The notes: generated from the sequence alone by a model not told the origin. Shown: positions 8,219-15,838, numbered from the stretch's first letter. The stretch is DNA of 28,734 nt from Bacillota bacterium (GCA_023444095.1 JAEZRP010000035.1:1-28734); one strand, 5' to 3'. Made by a program: numbers and translations.

Positions 8219-8250
8219 CGACGCCGCGTAGGCCCAGCCCCGCGGCGTCG
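8219..8250. terminator. Hairpin between convergent hcp and merR
   Basis: A perfect 10-bp stem CGACGCCGCG/CGCGGCGTCG encloses a 12-nt loop. On the minus strand it is followed within 20 nt by a T-rich run, while the plus strand has only weak Ts. It could end transcripts from both sides. Confidence 0.5.
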
Positions 8251-8268
8251 AATCTGCTTTGCGCCCCG

Positions 8269-8655
8269 TCAGTCCGGCTCTCGGTAGAAGTTCCGCTCAA
8301 GCCCGAGCATCCGCTCCTCATAGCCGTCGAGCTTGCGGTCCAGGCGATTTCGCGCCGCCTGCAGCTCTGCGATCCGCCCGGCGATCTTCTCGCGCTCCGC
8401 CACCAGAATCGCCTTGCGCGCCGCGATGGACGCGCTTCCCTGCCGAAACAGCAACACGTAGTTCGAGAGCGCCTCGATGGACACCCCCGCGCCGCGCATG
8501 CAGCGGATGAACTCCACCCACTTGAGGTCGCCCTCCCGGTAGTCGCGCAGCCCGCTCGCCGTGCGCGTGACCGGGGGAATCAGTCCCTGCTTTTCGTAAT
8601 AGCGCAGCGTGTCCGTTGTCAGTCCGTATTTTTGAGCCGCCTCGGAAATCGTCAT
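8269..8655 (-). CDS. MerR-family regulator, AdhR/NmlR type
   Basis: A 128-residue regulator with an N-terminal winged helix (MTISEAAQKYGLTTDTLRYYEKQGLIPP) and a C-terminal antiparallel coiled coil (about residues 80-115). AAGGAGGCGG precedes the ATG. A single cysteine, C52 (FIRCMRG), sits at the position of the conserved thiol that senses aldehydes in Bacillus subtilis AdhR. There are no metal-binding C-terminal cysteines, arguing against a metal sensor. Its own promoter carries a MerR-type 19-bp spacer with an inverted repeat. An identical arrangement precedes the aldo/keto reductase at 22061-23032. Inferred role: thiol-based activator of carbonyl detoxification. Confidence 0.87.
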   Translation of the reverse strand: MTISEAAQKYGLTTDTLRYYEKQGLIPPVTRTASGLRDYREGDLKWVEFIRCMRGAGVSIEALSNYVLLFRQGSASIAARKAILVAEREKIAGRIAELQAARNRLDRKLDGYEERMLGLERNFYREPD

Positions 8656-8678
8656 GCTTCCGCCTCCTTCCCGACGCT

Positions 8679-8709
8679 ATCGTAACACATGGAGCGGACT
8701 CCAAGTCAA
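8679..8709 (-). promoter_or_regulatory. MerR-type promoter of merR with operator
   Basis: On the minus strand a TTGACT -35 (8704-8709) and TACGAT -10 (8679-8684) are separated by 19 bp, the overlong spacer typical of MerR-activated promoters. The spacer contains the perfect inverted repeat TGGAG-N4-CTCCA (8690-8703). The -35 lies only a few bases past the stop codon of the upstream isomerase gene. Confidence 0.75.
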
Positions 8710-8713
8710 GGAG

Positions 8714-9463
8714 TCATTCCGCCACGCGCAGGAGGTCCTTCACGTAGGAAAGGCTCAGCGCGAGGTCGCCGTAGCTGTCGCGGCCGTAGGCGAGGTCGTG
8801 GTCGACCATCAGCCATTCGGGCTCGCACGCATGGATCGCGGGCAGAAGCGCGGGCGTATTGACTGTGCCGTAGCCGGTCGGACGGAACGAGAAGCCGGAT
8901 TCGCCCACGAAAACGTCCTTGAGGTGGACGACGGGAATGCGGCTCCTGTATCGCTGAAGGTAGTCCGCCGGATTCTTTCCTGCGACGGTCATCCAGCCTA
9001 CATCCGGCTCGAACCGCAGGGCCGGAACTTCGTCCAGAAAACGCGCGGCAAGCGGCGCGTCCCCCGCCATGTCGAAGTCGTGGTTGTGATACATGGGCGC
9101 GATGCCCGCTGTCACCAGAAGCCGCGCCGCCTCCGCGAGCTCCGCCGCAATTTCTCCGAACCGCTCCGCCGCGCCTTCGCGCGGCACGGAGAGCGTGATG
9201 CGCGCACAGCCGATCGCTTCGTGCGCGCGAATGACGGCGTCGGGATCGGCCAGCACGTCCCCCACCGGAACGTGGTTCCCCAGCGCCGCGAGGCCCAGTT
9301 CGCCCAGCATGTCCGCAAGCCGCGCCGGCTCCGCGCCGAAGAAGCCCAGAAGCTCCGCGCCGTCAAAGCCGATGTCCCTGATTTTCCGAAGCGTCCCCAA
9401 GAGGTCCCGCCGCGCGTCCTCGCGCACGATGAACAACCCCGCGCCGATCCGCTGTTTTTCCAT
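8714..9463 (-). CDS. Sugar-phosphate isomerase/epimerase (xylose isomerase-like TIM barrel)
   Basis: The product has 249 residues from the ATG at 9463, preceded by GGAGGG. An upstream ATG pair near 9493 is also possible but adds a basic tail not typical of the family. AP-endonuclease-2/xylose isomerase-like features are YHNHDFDM, RFEPDVGWM, VVHLKD and the terminal MVDHDLA. These supply the His, Glu and Asp ligands for a divalent metal. Members isomerise or epimerise sugars or inositol derivatives; the substrate is not evident here. The gene lies between the ald terminator and the merR promoter, so it probably has its own promoter. Confidence 0.82.
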   Translation of the reverse strand: MEKQRIGAGLFIVREDARRDLLGTLRKIRDIGFDGAELLGFFGAEPARLADMLGELGLAALGNHVPVGDVLADPDAVIRAHEAIGCARITLSVPREGAAERFGEIAAELAEAARLLVTAGIAPMYHNHDFDMAGDAPLAARFLDEVPALRFEPDVGWMTVAGKNPADYLQRYRSRIPVVHLKDVFVGESGFSFRPTGYGTVNTPALLPAIHACEPEWLMVDHDLAYGRDSYGDLALSLSYVKDLLRVAE

Positions 9464-9531
9464 GTTGCCCTCCGCGTTCCTTTTTTTCATCATAAGCCGT
9501 CTCCTGGGCCGTGTCAATCCCGACGCGGCAT

Positions 9532-9554
9532 AAAAAATGCCCCCATAGGGGGCA
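9532..9554 (-). terminator. Rho-independent terminator of ald
   Basis: TGCCCCC/GGGGGCA forms a perfect 7-bp stem with a 3-nt loop and is followed on the minus strand by six Ts, directly after the ald stop codon. Confidence 0.9.
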
Positions 9555-9562
9555 CCCACGGC

Positions 9563-10678
9563 CTATAAAAGCTCGCAAGCGGGGACGCATCTCTCGCCCA
9601 GCGCGTCCGCGACGTGCGCACAGGTGATCCTGCCGCGATAGGTGTTGAGTCCGGAGAGCAGCGCGGGGTCCTTGCGCATCGCTTCTTCCGCGCCGTTTTC
9701 CGCGATGGAGAGAAGATAGGGAAGCGTGACGCTGGTGAGCGCATAGGTGGACGTGCGCGGCACCGCGCCGGGCATGTTGGCGACCGAATAGTGAATAACG
9801 CCGTGCTTCTCGTAGCAGGGGTTGTCGTGGGTGGTGACGCGGTCGATGGTCTCGACGGAGCCGCCCTGATCGATCGCCACGTCCACGATGACGGAGCCCT
9901 TCTTCATGGTCCTGACCATCGCCTCGGTCACGAGCCTGGGCGCGCGCGCGCCGACGACGAGCACCGCTCCGATGAGAAGGTCGGCCCTTCTGACCATCTC
10001 GGCGACATTGTACTCGTTGGAGACGAGCGTCGAGACGCGTCCGCCGAACACGTCGTCCAGGTGGGCGAGCCGATTCTGGTTGATGTCGAGCACCGTGACG
10101 CGCGCGCCCATGCCCACGGCGATCTTTGCGGCGTTCGTTCCGACGACGCCTCCGCCCACGATCACGACCTCGGCGGGCATAACGCCTGGCACGCCGCCCA
10201 GCAGAACGCCCATGCCGCCGTTGTACCTTTGAAGCATGTTCGCGCCGACCTGAACGGACATCCGGCCCGCGACCTCGCTCATCGGCGCGAGCAGCGGCAG
10301 GGCGCCGGAAGCCGTTTGCACTGTCTCGTAGGCGATACCCGTCACGCCGCGCCCCACAAGCGCCCTCGTGAGCGGCCCGTTAGGCGCGAGGTGCAAGTAT
10401 GTAAAGAGGGTCTGGTTTTCCCGAAGCAGTGCGTACTCGGATTCCAGCGGTTCCTTGACCTTTGCGATCACATCCGCCTCGGCGAACACGCGCGCGGCGC
10501 TCTCGAAAATTTCTGCGCCCGCCCGCTCATATTCCGCGTCCGCAATGCCGCTTCCCTCCCCCGCCGCGCGCTCGATGAGCACCCGGTGATTCCGCGTCGC
10601 GAGCGCGTGTACGCCCGCGGGCGTGATGGCCACCCTGTTTTCGTTGTTCTTGATCTCCCGTGGTACGCCAATCGTCAT
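9563..10678 (-). CDS. ald: Alanine dehydrogenase
   Basis: The product has 371 residues with start MTIGVPREIKNNENRVA at 10678, where GGAGG has a 7-nt spacing; an ATG 6 nt upstream is too close to it. It catalyses NAD-dependent reversible deamination of L-alanine to pyruvate and ammonium. Family catalytic residues are in place: R15 (ENRVA), K75 (AKVKEPL), H96 (YLHLAP) and D270 (DVAIDQGG). The Rossmann motif is VGGGVVGTNAA near residue 175. Length is normal. It is monocistronic, with a strong promoter and terminator on either side. In a spore former it may serve alanine use and germinant removal, as in Bacillus (inference). Confidence 0.97.
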   Translation of the reverse strand: MTIGVPREIKNNENRVAITPAGVHALATRNHRVLIERAAGEGSGIADAEYERAGAEIFESAARVFAEADVIAKVKEPLESEYALLRENQTLFTYLHLAPNGPLTRALVGRGVTGIAYETVQTASGALPLLAPMSEVAGRMSVQVGANMLQRYNGGMGVLLGGVPGVMPAEVVIVGGGVVGTNAAKIAVGMGARVTVLDINQNRLAHLDDVFGGRVSTLVSNEYNVAEMVRRADLLIGAVLVVGARAPRLVTEAMVRTMKKGSVIVDVAIDQGGSVETIDRVTTHDNPCYEKHGVIHYSVANMPGAVPRTSTYALTSVTLPYLLSIAENGAEEAMRKDPALLSGLNTYRGRITCAHVADALGERCVPACELL

Positions 10679-10716
10679 ATTCATGCCTCCCAGGTTGGTT
10701 TCCCTTTTCCGTCCTG

Positions 10717-10745
10717 AATATAGACGTTTTTCCGTTGCTTGTCAA
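10717..10745 (-). promoter_or_regulatory. Sigma-A-type promoter of ald
   Basis: On the minus strand TTGACA (10740-10745) and TATATT (10717-10722) are separated by 17 bp, about 40 bases upstream of the ald start. This is near consensus. Confidence 0.85.
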
Positions 10746-10782
10746 TCGGATTTGAAGGCGGCGTGCCGTTCCTGCATGGCGG

Positions 10783-10811
10783 TTGACAAACGCGCGGCCA
10801 TCGGGTATCTT
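10783..10811 (+). promoter_or_regulatory. Sigma-A-type promoter of the rhamnose mutarotase gene
   Basis: TTGACA (10783-10788) and TATCTT (10806-10811) with a 17-bp spacer lie just upstream of the ribosome binding site. The 5' leader would be only about 10-15 nt. Confidence 0.7.
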
Positions 10812-10829
10812 GAGGTGGGAGGGATTCCA

Positions 10830-11147
10830 ATGGAACGATTCGCTTGGAAGGCGCACCTTTTGCCCGGGAAGCGGGACGAATACGTCCGGCGGCACGACGA
10901 GATCTGGCCGGAATTGACGCAGGTTCTCAACGACGCGGGCATCCACAACTACACGATCTGGCGCGCGGGAGACGAGCTCTTCGGCTACTACGAAGCGGAA
11001 AACGGCGTCGTGTTCGCGCAGAAGACGCAGGCGGAGAGCCCCGTCGTCGCCCGCTGGAACGCGTTCATGAAGGATGTCATGGTCATGGACATCGACCCCG
11101 CAACCGGGACGGTCTACCGGATGGAACAGGTTTTTTATCATTCGTAG
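10830..11147 (+). CDS. rhaM: L-rhamnose mutarotase
   Basis: The product has 105 residues from the ATG at 10830 behind GGGAGGG; the same frame is open further upstream but without coding character. Family motifs are FAWKAHLLPGKRDEYVRRHDEIWPEL and HNYTIWRAGDELFGYYE. The His in RRHDEIWPE and the Tyr/Trp residues form the sugar pocket. It interconverts alpha and beta anomers of L-rhamnose. No rhamnose catabolic genes (rhaA, rhaB, rhaD) are in the window, so it appears as an orphan unit with its own promoter. Confidence 0.92.
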   Translation: MERFAWKAHLLPGKRDEYVRRHDEIWPELTQVLNDAGIHNYTIWRAGDELFGYYEAENGVVFAQKTQAESPVVARWNAFMKDVMVMDIDPATGTVYRMEQVFYHS

Positions 11148-11234
11148 ACATTCCCCTTGACAAGCCTCCCCTGTTATGTCGCCATGCGGTAATAACGAGG
11201 GAGGCAACGAATCATGTAAAAATGGAGCGCGCAA

Positions 11235-11432
11235 TTGAAATCCAGGGCAAAAAATGTCGCGACCGTCTGGGCGCTGCTTGCCTCGCGGGAGGCGAAGGGG
11301 CGGGAGCGGTATTCCCGCGTCAACGAGGCGGAGATCGGCGCGCAACTGCGCCCCTGGGTAGCGAAAAACGAAAAATACTGGGACGACAGACTTTCGCGGC
11401 TGAAAGACGCCGCAGAGCGCGCGGACGATTGA
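11235..11432 (+). CDS. Possible small charged protein, unknown
   Basis: A 65-codon frame with a TTG start preceded by GGAG at 7 nt; there is no ATG alternative. The product is strongly charged and probably helical (ASREAKGRERYSRVNEAEIG; KNEKYWDDRLSRLKDAAERA). Third positions are GC-rich like neighbouring genes. A TTGACA (11157-11162) lies upstream but no convincing -10 follows. I do not recognise a family. It sits between rhaM and a membrane protein, 61 nt before the latter, and could be co-transcribed with it. It may also be a chance frame. Confidence 0.4.
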   Translation: MKSRAKNVATVWALLASREAKGRERYSRVNEAEIGAQLRPWVAKNEKYWDDRLSRLKDAAERADD

Positions 11433-11493
11433 TCCGCGCGTTTTAGGCGCGGCGCGTGCGTGTACTTGAATGACAAAGGAAGGAGGCGATGAC

Positions 11494-11886
11494 ATGTTTC
11501 GTATCATCGGTTTCATTGTCGTTGGGCTGCTTTTTCTGGTCACCGCGCCTTACTGGTTCCGCATGCTGAACAAGTATGTGCTGCATATCCCCGCGAAGAA
11601 GGTTCTGCCGCTCACGAAGGCGCTGCGGGCGATGCACAAGCCGTTGGGTCTCGCTCTGCTCGCCATCGCCGCGACCCACGGATACATGGCGCTGCGCGCC
11701 GTCCGGCTTCACACCGGCTCGGTCGCGTGGCTGTCCTTCGCCATAACAGCGTGCCTGGGCGGCGCATATTACGCTACGAAGAAGAGACCGCTCCTAAAGC
11801 TGCACAGGCTGTTCGCGCTCATCTCCGTCCTGTTCGTGGCCCTGCACCTGCTGTTTCCGAGCACGCTCTACTACATATTCGGATAA
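11494..11886 (+). CDS. Four-helix membrane protein with two H-x13-H motifs (putative b-type diheme cytochrome)
   Basis: The product has 130 residues from the ATG at 11494 (AAGGAGG upstream). Four hydrophobic segments lie at about 3-20, 50-68, 76-93 and 104-122. H48 and H62 are 14 residues apart in the second segment, and H104 and H118 are 14 apart in the fourth. Paired H-x13-H helices are the classical bis-heme b arrangement of cytochrome b and ferric-reductase-like membrane domains. The protein would therefore carry electrons across or within the membrane. No cytoplasmic flavin domain or partner gene is nearby. Family recognition is by pattern only; the heme assignment is inference. Confidence 0.7.
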   Translation: MFRIIGFIVVGLLFLVTAPYWFRMLNKYVLHIPAKKVLPLTKALRAMHKPLGLALLAIAATHGYMALRAVRLHTGSVAWLSFAITACLGGAYYATKKRPLLKLHRLFALISVLFVALHLLFPSTLYYIFG

Positions 11887-11973
11887 AAGAAGCAGGAGAA
11901 CAGCGGGGTTCCTCTCGTCAGAGGATCCCTCGCAATCCCGTGCCAAGAAAAACGCATCCATTTTGATTGTCGG

Positions 11974-12004
11974 TCGCTCGGGCAAGGTCGGCTTGCCCGA
12001 GCGA
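11974..12004 (+). terminator. Strong hairpin downstream of the membrane-protein gene
   Basis: A perfect 13-bp stem (arms starting TCGCTCGGG and ending CCCGAGCGA) with a 5-nt loop, followed by TTGCCTTT. Likely terminator for the plus-strand gene ending at 11886, though the T run is broken. Confidence 0.55.
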
Positions 12005-12054
12005 TTGCCTTTAGGCGAGCTTCATAATTTGGAAAATGTCTCCCAAAAGCAAAT

Positions 12055-12085
12055 TCGGCGGCCCGAATAATTCCCGGGCCGCCGA
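12055..12085 (-). terminator. Hairpin downstream of nrdD
   Basis: An 11-bp perfect stem TCGGCGGCCCG/CGGGCCGCCGA with a 9-nt loop. On the minus strand it is followed by a T-rich stretch (AATTTGCTTTT). Probable terminator of the nrdGD transcript. Confidence 0.55.
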
Positions 12086-12123
12086 TGCATCAAAATAATA
12101 CCTTCACTTCGCATGGGATTCCT

Positions 12124-12166
12124 AAGGGATAATGTCCCTTTGGGGATACCGGGGGCGAGCCCCCGG
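12124..12166. repeat. Pair of small GC-rich palindromes after nrdD
   Basis: AAGGGA-N5-TCCCTT (12124-12140) is followed by CCGGGGGC-GA-GCCCCCGG (12149-12166), just past the nrdD stop codon and without a T run. They resemble short intergenic repeat elements that are often dispersed in GC-rich Clostridia. A second copy was not found in this window. Confidence 0.4.
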
Positions 12167-12175
12167 CTTCGCCGC

Positions 12176-14563
12176 CTACCGTGCCGCCGCGAGGGTCTCG
12201 CGCTTTCTTGCCTCCGTGTACTGCCGGATCTGGAGGGCGCCCGCGTAGCTCGCCGCCTCCCCGTCGCCTACGACGACGAGGGTGGGAACGCTTCGGATGT
12301 CAAATTCGCGCGCGAGCTCGATCTCCTCCGCCGCGTCGACGAGCCGATAGTCGACGCCCGCATCCTGGAGCAGCTTCTTCGCGACCTTGCAGTTGGGACA
12401 GGTAATGGTAGTAAACAGGATCGCCTCGCCCCCGCTCCTCGCGACCTGCTCTTCGGGCGCCTCCGCGACGGAACTCGCGCGGCGAAGCTTCGAGCGCGGA
12501 ATGTCGTAGAGCTTGCGCTCCCGGTACTCCTCGGCCTTCCCGGCGTTCCAGTTCTGGACGGGGCGATAGTAACCTGTGATGCGGCTGTAGACCTCGGCCT
12601 TCCCGCCGCAGACGGGGCACTCAAACTGCTCGCCCGCGAGATAGCCGTGGGACTTGCAGATGGAGTAGGTGGGCGAGAGCGTATAGTAGGGGAGCTTGTA
12701 GTTCTCGGCGATCTTCCGGACGAGCCGCGCGGCGGCCTCCCAGTCGGGCAGTTTTTCGCCGAGGAATGCGTGAAACACGGTGCCGGAGGTATACAGCGTT
12801 TGGAGCTCGTCCTGGATGTCGAGCGCCTCGAAGATATCCTCCGTGAAGCCCACCGGCAGGTGGGACGAATTCGTGTAGTAAGGCGTATTTCCGTTCTCGG
12901 AGGCAGTGATGATATTTGGAAAGCGCTCGACGTCGTGCTTGGCAAGCCGGTAGGACGTCGATTCGGCGGGCGTCGCCTCGAGGTTGTAGAGGTCGCCGTA
13001 CTTCTCCTGATAGTCGGAGAGGCGGCCCCGCATGTGGTTGAGGACGTCCTTGGTAAACGCCTGCGCCTTTCCGCTCGCCATGTCTGCGCGGATCCACTTC
13101 GCGTTCAGGCAGGCCTCATTCATGCCGAGAAGCCCGATGGTCGAGAAATGGTTCTCGAATGTGCCGAGATAGCGCTGCGTGTAGGGGTAGAGTCCCTCGC
13201 TCATGAGCCTTGTGATGATGTCGCGCTTGATCTTGAGGGAGCGCGCGGAGAGGTCCATCATGCGGTCGAGCCGCTCGTAGAATTCCTTCTCGTCCTTCGA
13301 GAGATAGGCGATGCGCGGCATGTTGATCGTCACCACACCCACGGAACCCGTGCTCTCGCCGCTTCCGAAGAAGCCGCCGGACTTTTTCCGCAGCTCCCTC
13401 AGGTCGAGCCTCAGGCGGCAGCACATGCTGCGCACGTCCGAGGGCTCCATGTCGGAATTGATGTAGTTCGAGAAATAGGGCGTTCCGTACTTGGCCGTCA
13501 TCTCGAAGAGAAGGCGGTTGTTCTCGGTGGCCGACCAGTCGAAGTCGGCGGTGATGGAGTAGGTCGGGATCGGATACTGGAACCCGCGCCCGTTGGCGTC
13601 GCCCTCGATCATGGTCTCAATGAACGCCTTGTTGACCATGTCCATCTCTTTTTTGCAATCCTTATATTTGAAGGGCATCTCCCGACCGCCCACGATGGCG
13701 TTCATCTCGGCGAGATCACCGGGCACCGTCCAGTCGAGCGTAATGTTGGAGAAAGGCGCCTGCGTACCCCAGCGGCTGGGGGTATTGACCCCGTAGACGA
13801 AGGACTGGATGCAGTTCTTGACCTCGTAATAGGAAAGGTTGTCCGCCCTGACGAACGGCGCGAGGTAGGTGTCAAACGACGAGAACGCCTGCGCGCCCGC
13901 CCACTCGTTCTGCATGATGCCCAGAAAGTTGACCATCTGATTGCAGAGGGAGGCGAGGTGCTTGGCGGGAGAGGAGGTGATCTTTCCGGGCACGCCGCCC
14001 AGACCCTCCTGAATGAGCTGCTTGAGGCTCCAGCCCGCGCAGTAGCCCGTGAGCATCGAAAGGTCGTGCAGGTGAATGTCCGCGCCCCTGTGCGCGTTCG
14101 CGATCTCCTCGTCGTAGATCTCGGAGAGCCAGTAGTTGGCCGTGATCGCGCCGGAATTCGACAGAATGAGGCCCCCGACGGAGTAGGTGACCGTCGAGTT
14201 CTCCTTCACGCGCCAGTCCTCGGCCTTCACGTAGCTGTCGACCAGCTGCTTGTAGTCGAGGATGGTGGACTTCATGTTGCGCATCTTCTCGTGCTGCTTG
14301 CGGTAGAGAATGTAGCTCTTCGCCACGTCCGCGTAGCCCGCCTGAATCAGCACCAGCTCCACGCTGTCCTGAATCGCCTCGACCGAGATTTCGTCGTTTT
14401 TGATCTTCGGCTCGAAGTCCGCCGTCACGCGCAGCGCAATCATATCCAGAACGTCCGGGTTGTGCTTGCGCCCCGTGGCGTCGAATGCCTTGCCGATGGC
14501 CGCGCTGATTTTCGAAAAATCAAAAGAGACGGTCTTCCCGTCGCGCTTGATCACGTTATACAT
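12176..14563 (-). CDS. nrdD: Anaerobic (class III) ribonucleotide reductase with fused glutaredoxin-like domain
   Basis: The product has 795 residues, longer than the usual 700. Residues 1-95 are an ATP-cone (YNVIKRDGKTVSFDFSKI). The catalytic barrel follows, with the thiyl-radical region RSMCCRLRLD near residue 376. The C-terminal zinc site is SICKSHGYL...CPVCGG, and the glycyl-radical loop RITGYYRPVQNWNAG has its radical glycine at G664. Residues about 714-795 form a glutaredoxin/thioredoxin fold with C722-P-N-C725 and a cis-Pro loop (SVPTLVV). The enzyme reduces ribonucleotides to deoxyribonucleotides under anaerobiosis. The fused redoxin suggests thiol rather than formate as reductant (inference). 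AGGGGAG precedes the ATG. It is preceded by its activase gene with a 29-nt gap. Confidence 0.96.
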   Translation of the reverse strand: MYNVIKRDGKTVSFDFSKISAAIGKAFDATGRKHNPDVLDMIALRVTADFEPKIKNDEISVEAIQDSVELVLIQAGYADVAKSYILYRKQHEKMRNMKSTILDYKQLVDSYVKAEDWRVKENSTVTYSVGGLILSNSGAITANYWLSEIYDEEIANAHRGADIHLHDLSMLTGYCAGWSLKQLIQEGLGGVPGKITSSPAKHLASLCNQMVNFLGIMQNEWAGAQAFSSFDTYLAPFVRADNLSYYEVKNCIQSFVYGVNTPSRWGTQAPFSNITLDWTVPGDLAEMNAIVGGREMPFKYKDCKKEMDMVNKAFIETMIEGDANGRGFQYPIPTYSITADFDWSATENNRLLFEMTAKYGTPYFSNYINSDMEPSDVRSMCCRLRLDLRELRKKSGGFFGSGESTGSVGVVTINMPRIAYLSKDEKEFYERLDRMMDLSARSLKIKRDIITRLMSEGLYPYTQRYLGTFENHFSTIGLLGMNEACLNAKWIRADMASGKAQAFTKDVLNHMRGRLSDYQEKYGDLYNLEATPAESTSYRLAKHDVERFPNIITASENGNTPYYTNSSHLPVGFTEDIFEALDIQDELQTLYTSGTVFHAFLGEKLPDWEAAARLVRKIAENYKLPYYTLSPTYSICKSHGYLAGEQFECPVCGGKAEVYSRITGYYRPVQNWNAGKAEEYRERKLYDIPRSKLRRASSVAEAPEEQVARSGGEAILFTTITCPNCKVAKKLLQDAGVDYRLVDAAEEIELAREFDIRSVPTLVVVGDGEAASYAGALQIRQYTEARKRETLAAAR

Positions 14564-14592
14564 GTCGTTCTCCCCTTTAGTGTGATGTGATA

Positions 14593-15300
14593 CTAGATAC
14601 CGCGCAGGCGAACCTCCCCGACGTACGGGGCCGCCGCCTCCATGAGCACGCGCATCTCAGCCTCCGAAAATGAGGTGAATCCCTCGCCGATCAGGTCACC
14701 CGAATCGACGAACATCTGAAGAAAATACCGCTGCGCCCCCGCGATCATCCGCGCCGCGCCCCGGACGATCTCCGGCGTGTGGAGTCCTCTCGCGACCGTG
14801 GTTCGAAACTCACAGTCCACGCTTCCCGACAGCAGAAAAGCAATCGATTCCCGGATCGGGGCAAGGTCGAAGCCCGGAACGCCGACCGTCTCCGCGTAGT
14901 TTTCCGGGTCGCTCTTCACGTCCATGGCGACATAATCGACAAGCCCGCGCGAGACGGCGCCCTTGAGCGCGTCCGGAAAACATCCGTTGGTATCGAGCTT
15001 CACCGGATAGCCCATGCCCTTTATCCGCGCAAGGAAGTCCCCGAGATCGCGGTTCAGAAGCGGCTCGCCGCCCGTCACGCATACGCCGTCCAGAAGGCCG
15101 CGCCGCTTTTCGAGAAACGAGAACACGTCCCCCTCCGGAATCTCCGGCGCGCCGCCCAGAACGAGCGACGCGTTGTGGCAGAAAGGACACCGGAGGTTAC
15201 AGCCACCCGTGAACACGGTTGCCGCTACCTTGCCCGGATAGTCGACCAGGGTCAGCTTCGAAAGCCCGCAAATCCGAATCGCCTTCACCGCCTCCGCCAC
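14593..15300 (-). CDS. nrdG: Anaerobic ribonucleotide reductase activating protein (radical SAM)
   Basis: The product has 235 residues. The radical-SAM cluster is C34-N-L-R-C38-P-F-C41, followed by VTGGEPLL, which binds S-adenosylmethionine. It generates the glycyl radical in NrdD. The start is uncertain: GTG at 15300 would leave a leader of about 8 nt after the predicted transcription start, and an in-frame GTG at 15288 has GGAGG only 2 nt upstream. The alignment-like motif KLTLVDYPGKVA begins at residue 15 and is typical. It is upstream of nrdD, whereas many genomes have nrdD first. Confidence 0.93.
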   Translation of the reverse strand: MAEAVKAIRICGLSKLTLVDYPGKVAATVFTGGCNLRCPFCHNASLVLGGAPEIPEGDVFSFLEKRRGLLDGVCVTGGEPLLNRDLGDFLARIKGMGYPVKLDTNGCFPDALKGAVSRGLVDYVAMDVKSDPENYAETVGVPGFDLAPIRESIAFLLSGSVDCEFRTTVARGLHTPEIVRGAARMIAGAQRYFLQMFVDSGDLIGEGFTSFSEAEMRVLMEAAAPYVGEVRLRGI

Positions 15301-15314
15301 AAGATGTAGTATGG

Positions 15315-15343
15315 ATTATAGCATGCGACCACAATATATGCAA
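15315..15343 (-). promoter_or_regulatory. Promoter of nrdG-nrdD
   Basis: On the minus strand TTGCAT (15338-15343) and a perfect TATAAT (15315-15320) are spaced 17 bp. CCACAATATATG (15329-15340) overlaps it and matches one half of an NrdR box; the other half is poor. Confidence 0.75.
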
Positions 15344-15579
15344 TCGAGGCCGGAGATTATCATCCTTTTGTCATATTTCGGAAACTTTGCGTTCGGTTAT
15401 AAGGTTCGGAGGAAGACGGCCTTCCGCCTCCGGCTCGCGCTCCAGAGCGCCGTTTCCACCCGCGCCGTCTCCAGGTGGAGCGAGCCAGGCACATACGAAG
15501 AGAGCGCCTGACGGACTCGAGCAGGTAGCCGCCGAACATCGTCATTGCGGAAAAGCGGATCATCCGCCGCTCCCATCCC

Positions 15580-15608
15580 ATTATACCCATTTGCACTGCG
15601 GTTGTAAA
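15580..15608 (-). promoter_or_regulatory. Orphan consensus-like promoter in a gene-poor stretch
   Basis: On the minus strand TTTACA (15603-15608) and TATAAT (15580-15585) are spaced exactly 17 bp. Transcription would start near 15573 and run toward nrdG through the structured region 15403-15490. No clear gene lies behind it. Confidence 0.55.
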
Positions 15609-15838
15609 CAGCGTGTGTTGTGGTCGGGTTGAGAATATGACAAAAACTGCGCGCCCCCTCCGCGATTGCGCCGAAGTTTTCCGTTGCCGGGATTGGAAGC
15701 GCGTGTCCACGAACCATACGCCTTGCGACGACGCGGTCGGCGTCATCGGCGGCGCCGTGAACAAACCTGATGGGCAATCTCTTCACGGCCTTGTGATCGC
15801 GACGAACGCGAAGGAAAGCTGTTTCTCGGTCTTTAACC

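Noticed and set aside
12113..14590. Very long open frame (825 codons) on the plus strand opposite nrdD
   Set aside because: It is antisense to a clear nrdD. Long antisense frames are expected in GC-rich genes, and its Arg/Val/Asp/Gly-rich product matches no family.
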